Positions 58,453 to 64,000 of a stretch of 64,000 nt of DNA are shown here, one piece after another. The stretch is from Roseomonas sp. GC11. GTDB taxonomy: Bacteria; Pseudomonadota; Alphaproteobacteria; Acetobacterales; Acetobacteraceae. Position 1 is the stretch's first letter; each line of letters starts with the position of its first letter. The stretch is from NCBI RefSeq assembly GCF_024437745.1, contig NZ_JANFNY010000001.1, positions 1 through 64,000 on the forward strand, given 5' to 3'. The notes under the pieces are model-generated. The model searched no databases. It was not told where the DNA came from and worked only from the letters and a program-made list of their open reading frames with translations. The position numbers and the translations under genes were made by a program.

Positions 58453-59955
58453 ATGGACCTGCTTTTGAGCAATCTGGCGCATGGCTTCGGCGTTGCGCTC
58501 AGCTTCGACAACCTGCTCTTCGCGCTGCTCGGCGCGCTGATCGGCACGGCCATCGGCGTGCTGCCGGGCATCGGCCCGGTGGCGACGATCTCGCTGCTGC
58601 TGCCGATCACCTTCGGCCAGCCGGCCACCACCGCCATCATCATGCTCGCCGGCATCTACTACGGCGCGCAGTATGGCGGCTCGACCACCGCCATCCTGCT
58701 GAACCTGCCCGGTGAGGTCTCCTCCGTGGTGACCACGCTGGAGGGCTACAAGATGGCGCGCAATGGCCGCGCCGGCGCGGCGCTGGCCATCTCGGCGCTC
58801 GGCTCCTTCTTCGCCGGCTCGGCCGCCACCATCCTGGTCGCCGCCTCCGGCCCGCTGCTGACGGAGGTCGCCCTTTCCTTCGGCCCGGCGGACTACTTCT
58901 CGCTGATGCTGCTCGGCCTCATCATCTCGGCCGTGCTGGCGCAGGGCTCGGTGCTGAAGTCGGTGGCGATGGTGGTGCTGGGTGTCGCGCTCGGCCTCGT
59001 CGGCACGGATGTGCAGACCGGCCAGCAGCGCTTCACCTTCGGCATCCCCGACCTGTCGGACGGGCTGAACTTCGCCGCCATCGCCATGGGCGTCTTCGGC
59101 ATCGGCGAGATCATCCTGAACCTCGAGAACCCCGAGGTCCGCAGCGTCCTCTCCACCAAGGTCGGCAGCCTGTTCCTGACCAAGGAAGAGTGGAAGCGCG
59201 CGACGCCGGCGGTGCTGCGCGGCACGGTGATCGGCTCCGTCCTCGGCATCCTGCCGGGCGGCGGCGCGGCGCTGGCCTCCTTCGGCTCCTACATGATGGA
59301 GCGCAAGATCTCGAAGGGCCGGCATGAGTTCGGCAATGGCGCCATCGAGGGTGTCGCCGGTCCCGAGGCCGCCAACAACGCGGCGGCGCAGACCAGCTTC
59401 ATCCCGCTGCTGACGCTCGGCATCCCCTCCAACGCCGTCATGGCGCTGATGGTGGGCGCGCTGATCATCCAGGGCATCCAGCCCGGCCCCCGCATGGTGG
59501 AGGCCCAGCCGGACCTGTTCTGGGGCCTGATCTGCTCCATGTGGATCGGCAACGTCATGCTGCTCGTCATCAACCTGCCGCTGATCGGCATGTGGGTGAA
59601 GCTGCTGCAGGTGCCCTACAAGTACATGTACCCGGCGATCCTCACCTTCTGCGCGATCGGCGTGTACTCCATCAACAACAGCGTCTTCGACGTCTACCAG
59701 ACGGTGTTCTTCTCCGTCCTCGGCTACGTCTTCGCCAAGCTGAAGATGGAGCCGGCGCCGCTGCTGGTGGGCTTCGTGCTCGGGCCCATGATGGAGGAGC
59801 ATCTGCGCCGCGCCATGCTGCTCTCGCGCGGCGACCCGACGGTCTTCGTCGAGCGGCCGATCTCCGCCGTGCTGCTCGCGGTGGCCGCCCTGGCGCTGGG
59901 CCTGATGCTGCTGCCCGGCATGCGCAAGAAGAAGGAAGCGGCGATGGCGGGCTGA
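58453..59955 (+). CDS. tctA: Tripartite tricarboxylate transporter, large membrane subunit TctA
   Basis: 500-residue permease with 10-12 membrane helices. TctA-family signatures: ALLGALIGTAIGVLPGIGPV, YYGAQYGGSTTAILLNLPGE, ISALGSFFAGSAATILV, GIPDLSDGLNFAAIAMGVFG, ILPGGGAALASFGSYMMERK and LGIPSNAVMALMVGALII. Lies 15 bases after tctB. No tctC in the window; its ligand-binding partner must be encoded elsewhere. A terminator follows. Confidence 0.95.
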   Translation: MDLLLSNLAHGFGVALSFDNLLFALLGALIGTAIGVLPGIGPVATISLLLPITFGQPATTAIIMLAGIYYGAQYGGSTTAILLNLPGEVSSVVTTLEGYKMARNGRAGAALAISALGSFFAGSAATILVAASGPLLTEVALSFGPADYFSLMLLGLIISAVLAQGSVLKSVAMVVLGVALGLVGTDVQTGQQRFTFGIPDLSDGLNFAAIAMGVFGIGEIILNLENPEVRSVLSTKVGSLFLTKEEWKRATPAVLRGTVIGSVLGILPGGGAALASFGSYMMERKISKGRHEFGNGAIEGVAGPEAANNAAAQTSFIPLLTLGIPSNAVMALMVGALIIQGIQPGPRMVEAQPDLFWGLICSMWIGNVMLLVINLPLIGMWVKLLQVPYKYMYPAILTFCAIGVYSINNSVFDVYQTVFFSVLGYVFAKLKMEPAPLLVGFVLGPMMEEHLRRAMLLSRGDPTVFVERPISAVLLAVAALALGLMLLPGMRKKKEAAMAG

Positions 59956-60038
59956 GCCCGCCCCACCGCCCACCCCCGCTTCCCGCCGGCGGCCCCGCCA
60001 ATGGGGCTTTCGGCGGGGCTTCCGGCGGGGCTTTCGCG

Positions 60039-60077
60039 AAGCCGCCCCGGCCTTCCGGCCCGGGCGGCTTTTCTTTT
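60039..60077 (+). terminator. Rho-independent terminator after tctA
   Basis: AAGCCGCCC pairs with GGGCGGCTT across an 11-14 base inner dyad (CGGCC...GGCCC), followed by TTCTTTTA. Preceded by three direct GGCGGGGCTT repeats (60013-60034). Confidence 0.75.
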
Positions 60078-60118
60078 ACCCGCCTTCGCCTATCCTCCCG
60101 CCGCAAAGAGCGTCAGTC

Positions 60119-61564
60119 ATGGAGTGGTCGATGGGCGAGAGGGATCAGCGGCGGATTGTTCCCGTCATTCTGTGCGGGGGCACTGGCAGCCGGCTGTGGC
60201 CGCTCTCGCGGGAGGGCTTCCCGAAGCAGTTCTGGCCCCTGCTGTCGCGCCAGACGATGCTGCAGGATACGGCGTCGCGGGCCCAGGGGCCGGGCTTCGC
60301 GCCCCCGCTGGTCATCAGCAACCAGGCGCACCGCTTCCTGGTGGCCGAGCAGCTGCGGGCGATGCAGGGGCCGGAGCCGCGCATCGTGCTGGAGCCGGTG
60401 GCGCGCAACAGCGCCCCCGCCATCGCCGCCGCCGCCCTGCTGGCGCATGAGAGCGACCCGCAGGACGTGCTGTGGCTGATGGCCGCCGATGCCGCCATCA
60501 GCGATACCGAGGCGCTGCACGCCGCGCTGGAGCAGGCGGCGGCGGCGGCGCGGGCGGGGCATATCGTCGCCTTCGGCATGCAGCCCACCGCGCCCGAGAC
60601 GGGCTATGGCTATATCGAGACCGGCGCGCCGCTGGCGGGGGTGCCGGGCGTCTCCGCCATTGCCCGCTTCGTCGAGAAGCCGGATGCCGCGCGCGCGGCG
60701 GAATTCCTGGCCGGCGGCCGCCATCTGTGGAATTCCGGCATGTTCGTGGCCACCGCCGCCACGCTGCTGGGCGAGCTGGAGCGCCTCGCGCCGGAACTGC
60801 TGGAGGCCGTCCGCGCCGCCGTGCAGGGGGCGACGCGCGACCTCGACTTCATCCGCCTCGACCCCGCCGCCTTCGCCCGCGCGCCGGACATCTCCATCGA
60901 CTACGCGGTGATGGAGAAGACGGACCGCGCCGCGGTGGTGCCGGCCTCGCTCGGCTGGTCCGATGTCGGCTCCTGGGCCGCGCTGTGGGAGGTCTCGCCC
61001 AAGGATGCCCGGGGCAATGTGACGCAGGGGCCGGTGGCGCTGCAGGGCGCCCGCAACTGCTATGTCCGCAGCGAGGGCATCCTGGCCGGCGTCGTCGGCC
61101 TGGAGGATGCCGTCCTGGTGGTGACGGATGATGCCGTGCTGGCCATGCACCGCGACTGCGCGCAGGATGTGAAGAAGCTGCTGGAGCAGCTCAAGGCGCA
61201 GCGCCGCCCCGAGGCCACCGAGCACCGGCGCATGTACCGCCCCTGGGGCCATTATGAGGGCCTGATCAAGGGCGACCGCTTCCAGGTGAAGAAGATCCTG
61301 GTCAAGCCCGGCCACAAGCTCTCGCTCCAGAAGCATCACCACCGGGCCGAGCATTGGGTGGTGGTGGCCGGCACGGCGATCGTCGAGCGCGATGCCGAGC
61401 GGATCATGCTGCGGGAGAATGAATCCATTTATCTGCCGCTCGGCTGCGTCCACCGCCTGGAGAATCCGGGCATGATCCCGCTCACGCTGATCGAGGTGCA
61501 GTCCGGTTCCTACCTGGGCGAGGACGACATCGTCCGCTTCGAGGACACTTATGGCAGGGCCTGA
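60119..61564 (+). CDS. manC: Mannose-1-phosphate guanylyltransferase / mannose-6-phosphate isomerase
   Basis: Bifunctional type II enzyme of 481 residues for GDP-mannose supply to polysaccharides. Nucleotidyltransferase domain: PVILCGGTGSRLWPLSREGF, PKQFWPL, ETGYGYIETG, FVEKPDAARA and GWSDVGSWAALWEV. C-terminal cupin isomerase domain: GDRFQVKKILVKPGHKLSLQ, HHHRAEHWVVVAGTA and ENESIYLPLGCVHRLENPG. The start may be ATG 60119 or, four codons later, ATG 60131. No exopolysaccharide genes are adjacent. Confidence 0.93.
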   Translation: MEWSMGERDQRRIVPVILCGGTGSRLWPLSREGFPKQFWPLLSRQTMLQDTASRAQGPGFAPPLVISNQAHRFLVAEQLRAMQGPEPRIVLEPVARNSAPAIAAAALLAHESDPQDVLWLMAADAAISDTEALHAALEQAAAAARAGHIVAFGMQPTAPETGYGYIETGAPLAGVPGVSAIARFVEKPDAARAAEFLAGGRHLWNSGMFVATAATLLGELERLAPELLEAVRAAVQGATRDLDFIRLDPAAFARAPDISIDYAVMEKTDRAAVVPASLGWSDVGSWAALWEVSPKDARGNVTQGPVALQGARNCYVRSEGILAGVVGLEDAVLVVTDDAVLAMHRDCAQDVKKLLEQLKAQRRPEATEHRRMYRPWGHYEGLIKGDRFQVKKILVKPGHKLSLQKHHHRAEHWVVVAGTAIVERDAERIMLRENESIYLPLGCVHRLENPGMIPLTLIEVQSGSYLGEDDIVRFEDTYGRA

Positions 61565-61572
61565 CTGACGAA

Positions 61573-61669
61573 AGGCGGGGGCTGAAGGCAGGGGGCGGAA
61601 GGCGAGGTCGGGGGGGGGGATCCTATCCCCCCGGCGGGGTTGCCAGGGGGGCGGAGCCCCTGGCCCTGT
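61573..61669. repeat. Family A GC palindrome cluster, copy 11
   Basis: GGGGGGATCCTATCCCCCC and CCAGGGGGGCGGAGCCCCTGG, with CGGCGGGG between. It overlaps the last codons of gluQ on the minus strand. Confidence 0.7.
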
Positions 61670-62495
61670 CCCGCACCTCGCGCGCGCTGATCCCGGCCTC
61701 CCGCAGCGCCGCCAGGGTCGGCGCCCCATCCCGCTTGGACAGTCTTTTCCCATCCGTCCCCAGCAGCAGCCCGTGGTGGCAGTAGCGTGGCGCCCGCCAC
61801 CCCAGCAGCGCCTGCAACAGCCGGTGCAGCTCCGCCGCCGGCGCCAGATCCTCCGCCCGCGTCACCAGCGTCACCCCCTGCACCGCGTCGTCATGGGTGA
61901 CGCAGAGATGATAGGAGGCCGGGGTATCCTTGCGCGCCAGCACCACATCGCCGAACTGCGCCGGGTCGCAGCGGCGGCGCGTGCCGTGCTCGATGCGGGA
62001 GAGCCAGCGCGGCGCGTGGGCCAGGGCCGCCGCCATGTCGAGCCGCAGCGCATAGGGCTGGCCGCTGGCGATGCGCGCCTCCCGCTCCCGCGCCGGGAGC
62101 CGCCGGCAGGTGCCGGGATAGAGCAGCCCGTCCGGCCCGTGCGGGGCATGGCCGATGGCCGCCACCTCGCGCGCGATGTCGGCGCGGGTGCAGAAACAGG
62201 GGTAGAGCAGCCCCATCCCTGCCAGCCGGTCCAGCACGGCGCGGTATTCGGCCATATGCTCCGACTGGCGGCGCACCGGCCCGTCCCAGTCCAGCCCCAG
62301 CCAGGCGAGGTCCTCCAGGATGCCCGCGGTGTATTCGGGGCGGCAGCGCAGCGGGTCGATATCCTCGATGCGCAGCAGGAAGCGCCCGCCCGCGCGCCGC
62401 GCCGCCTCCCAGGCCAGGAGGGCGCTGTGGGCATGGCCCAGATGGAGGCGCCCGGTCGGGCTGGGGGCGAAGCGCGTCACAGGTGTTGCGGCCAT
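61623..62495 (-). CDS. gluQ: Glutamyl-Q tRNA(Asp) synthetase
   Basis: Attaches glutamate to queuosine in the tRNA-Asp anticodon. The 290-residue product is the truncated GluRS catalytic core: RFAPSPTGRLHLGHAHSAL (HIGH motif), RIEDIDPLRC, EYRAVLDRLAGMGLLYPCFC, zinc-site cysteines (CFC and YPGTC), FGDVVLARKDTPASYHLCV, and the KMSKS-equivalent KRLSKRDG. The tail (RARGSAPLATPPGG) is coded by a family A repeat. Divergent from the esterase gene, 50 bases apart. Confidence 0.93.
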   Translation of the reverse strand: MAATPVTRFAPSPTGRLHLGHAHSALLAWEAARRAGGRFLLRIEDIDPLRCRPEYTAGILEDLAWLGLDWDGPVRRQSEHMAEYRAVLDRLAGMGLLYPCFCTRADIAREVAAIGHAPHGPDGLLYPGTCRRLPAREREARIASGQPYALRLDMAAALAHAPRWLSRIEHGTRRRCDPAQFGDVVLARKDTPASYHLCVTHDDAVQGVTLVTRAEDLAPAAELHRLLQALLGWRAPRYCHHGLLLGTDGKRLSKRDGAPTLAALREAGISAREVRDRARGSAPLATPPGG

Positions 62496-62545
62496 CGGCT
62501 TTCGCGCGTAGCGGAGGGAGCGGCATCACAGCAAGGGGGAGCCGC

Positions 62546-63214
62546 ATGGCCGCGTTGGATGGACCGCGTTGGGGCCCGCAATCCGGGGGCGCGCCGAAGC
62601 TCATCGTCTTCCTGCTGCACGGCTATGGCGCGGATGGGAACGACCTGATCGACCTCGCCCCGCATTGGGGGCGGGCGCTGCCGGAGGCCCTGTTCATCGC
62701 CCCGCACGCGCCGCATCCCTGCGAGGCCGGGCCTTATGGCCGGCAGTGGTTCAGCCTGGCCGACCGCCGCCCGGCGCCGATGCTGGCCGGGGCGCAATCC
62801 GCCCGCCCGCTGCTGGATGCGCTGATCGCCCGCGAATGCGCCGCCGCCGGCCTGCCGGAAAGCGCGGTGATGCTGATGGGCTTCAGCCAGGGCGCCATGA
62901 TGGCCCTCTTCACCGGGTTGCGCCGCCGCACCGCCCCGGCCGGCCTCCTGGCCTATTCCGGCCGGCTGATCGGCGAGGAGCTGCTGGCCACCGAGATGGC
63001 GCACCGCCCGGAGGTGCTGCTGGTGCATGGCGAGGCGGATGAGGTGGTGCCGGTGCAGGCCAGCCACACCGCCGAGGCCGCGCTCCAGGCCCAGGGCGTG
63101 CCGGTGGAGTCGCTGTGGTGCCCGCGCCTGGGCCATGGCATCGACGATGCCGGGCTGACCGCCGGGGCGTTGTTTTTGCAGCGCAACGCGGCGCGGATCG
63201 GCGCGGGGGCGTGA
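62546..63214 (+). CDS. Carboxylesterase / phospholipase family alpha/beta hydrolase
   Basis: 222-residue alpha/beta hydrolase of the acyl-protein thioesterase-like group. Catalytic triad: Ser in LMGFSQGAMM, Asp in VHGEADEVVPV and His in RLGHGIDDAG; the oxyanion region is LLHGYGADGNDLI. No signal peptide, so cytosolic. The ATG at 62546 has AAGGGGGAG upstream. Natural substrate unknown. Confidence 0.9.
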   Translation: MAALDGPRWGPQSGGAPKLIVFLLHGYGADGNDLIDLAPHWGRALPEALFIAPHAPHPCEAGPYGRQWFSLADRRPAPMLAGAQSARPLLDALIARECAAAGLPESAVMLMGFSQGAMMALFTGLRRRTAPAGLLAYSGRLIGEELLATEMAHRPEVLLVHGEADEVVPVQASHTAEAALQAQGVPVESLWCPRLGHGIDDAGLTAGALFLQRNAARIGAGA

Positions 63215-63365
63215 CAGAGCCGTGAAACCCGTGTGGCCGGTTCTTGCACCGGCCGCGCGGGGCTGGCATGAATCGGGCCGCACACCGGCGGCGCCACGAT
63301 ATCTGGGGCCCGCCCGCCCGGTCCGGCCCCAGCGGTTGAGGCGCGCAGCTTGAAAGGAGCGGCGC

Positions 63366-63956
63366 TTGCCTGACGGGATGTCTGCGGGAAGCCAGGGCGG
63401 CGGCGCTGCCGGGCACTTCCCGGCCTTGGTGCTGAACGCGGATTTCCGTCCGCTGTCCTATTTTCCGCTGTCGCTGTGGTCCTGGCAGGATGCGGTGAAG
63501 GCGGTGTATCTCGACCGTGTCTCCGTGCTTTCGGAATACGACATGGCGGTGCGCTCACCTCGCCATACCATCCGCCTGCCGAGCGTGATCGCGCTGCGCG
63601 ACTACATCCCCGCGGCGCGGCGCCCGGCCTTCACGCGCTTCAACGTTTTCCTGCGTGACAGCTTCGCCTGCGTCTATTGCGGCGATGAGCGCCCCACCCA
63701 CGAGCTGACCTTCGACCATGTCATCCCGCGCAGCCGCGGCGGGCGGACCAGCTGGGAGAATGTCGTCACCGCCTGCGGGCCCTGCAACCTGCGCAAGGGG
63801 TCGAAGCTGCCGGCGGAAATCCGCATGTTCCCGCGCTGCACGCCCCGGCAGCCGACAAGCTGGGAATTGCAGGAGAACGGCAGGATGTTCCCGCCAAACT
63901 ATCTGCATGAAAGCTGGCGGGATTATCTCTACTGGGACTCCGAACTAGAAGGCTGA
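63366..63956 (+). CDS. HNH endonuclease family protein
   Basis: 196 residues with an N-terminal domain (FPALVLNADFRPLSYFPLSL, WQDAVKAVYLDRVSVLSEYD) and a zinc-binding HNH domain: CVYCGDERPTHELTFDHVIP, SRGGRTSWENVVTACGPCNL and RKGSK. It matches the widespread chromosomal HNH family of alphaproteobacteria. The start is TTG 63366, with AAAGGAG 6 bases upstream; the next ATG (63378) is too far from that site. No restriction or mobile-element context. Confidence 0.9.
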   Translation: MPDGMSAGSQGGGAAGHFPALVLNADFRPLSYFPLSLWSWQDAVKAVYLDRVSVLSEYDMAVRSPRHTIRLPSVIALRDYIPAARRPAFTRFNVFLRDSFACVYCGDERPTHELTFDHVIPRSRGGRTSWENVVTACGPCNLRKGSKLPAEIRMFPRCTPRQPTSWELQENGRMFPPNYLHESWRDYLYWDSELEG

Positions 63957-64000
63957 TTTTTCTTTCAGGCTGCCGCTTTTCTTTCAGGCTGCCGCCGTCT
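63957..64000 (+). repeat. Family B spacer element, copy 4 (cut by the window end)
   Basis: Starts directly after the HNH stop with TTTTTCTTTCAGGCTGCCG, then a second TTTTCTTTCAGGCTGCCGCCGTCT. The start matches copies 1 and 2 and sits at the same place relative to a stop codon; here the first 20 or so bases are duplicated. Confidence 0.65.

Noticed and set aside
58329-59973. Large antisense frames opposite tctB and tctA
   Set aside because: His/Gln/Asp/Glu-rich low-complexity products typical of GC-rich shadow frames; the plus strand has clear transporter genes.
63366-63956. HNH gene as part of a restriction or anti-phage system
   Set aside because: It is a solitary housekeeping-type HNH protein between an esterase and a spacer repeat, with no methylase, helicase or mobile-element gene beside it.

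Overview
The window is a chromosomal segment of a very GC-rich alphaproteobacterium. The gene set, the alphaproteobacterial promoter pattern (CTTGnC-N17-nnTAnn) and the GC-rich palindromic spacer repeats suggest Acetobacteraceae, close to Roseomonas. That placement is inference from general knowledge; no 16S gene is present. I see no prophage, transposase, CRISPR array or rRNA operon. The segment is mostly housekeeping and catabolic genes in compact operons.

Layout: (1) 1-6119: two small membrane proteins, the Mrp/ApbC Fe-S carrier, then hflK-hflC-DUF2065 and a DegP-type periplasmic protease, i.e. membrane and envelope protein quality control. (2) 6276-14087: serB, miaA, the ilvB-ilvN-ilvC branched-chain biosynthesis run, a zinc-ribbon metallopeptidase and a PuuE-type deacetylase. 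(3) 14323-18535: a chemoreceptor, then leuA preceded by a Leu-rich leader peptide whose start codon sits at the predicted transcription start. (4) 18727-27784: arginase and ornithine aminotransferase with an Lrp-type regulator, the latter overlapping a TetR-type regulator that faces the leucine-catabolic liuABCD operon; a clean TetR-type operator covers the liu -10 box. (5) 27824-33613: a fused indolepyruvate:ferredoxin oxidoreductase, a Tat-exported solute-binding protein and a small lipoprotein. (6) 33799-39649: the rod-shape operon mreB-mreC-mreD-mrdA-rodA, followed by two identical tRNA-Lys(CTT) genes. (7) 39987-49824: small stress or unknown genes, then an iron island: imelysin / di-heme peroxidase / imelysin / DUF1513 on the minus strand, divergent from a TonB-dependent siderophore receptor and PiuC, with two Fur-box-like sites between them. 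(8) 49903-63956: an orphan FlgC-like protein, two M20 amidohydrolases, GST, DUF1491, cytochrome b561, a DUF429-like protein, PanE-type reductase, TctBA transporter membrane subunits (no TctC), GDP-mannose pyrophosphorylase, GluQ-RS, a carboxylesterase and an HNH endonuclease.

Three families of dispersed spacer repeats run through the whole window. Family A (eleven loci) consists of GC-rich palindromes built from modules such as GGGGTCCGGGG and GGAGGCGGAGCCTCC. Family B (three long copies and one partial) carries a GGGGGAATTC-type hairpin and T-tract. Family C (four copies) is the A/T palindrome GTTCTTTTTT...AAAAAAGAAC. Several gene ends run into family A copies, and one (the di-heme peroxidase) appears to take its start codon from a copy that has also expanded into a 39-bp tandem array. 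The repeats and the leaderless leuA leader are the least ordinary features here.
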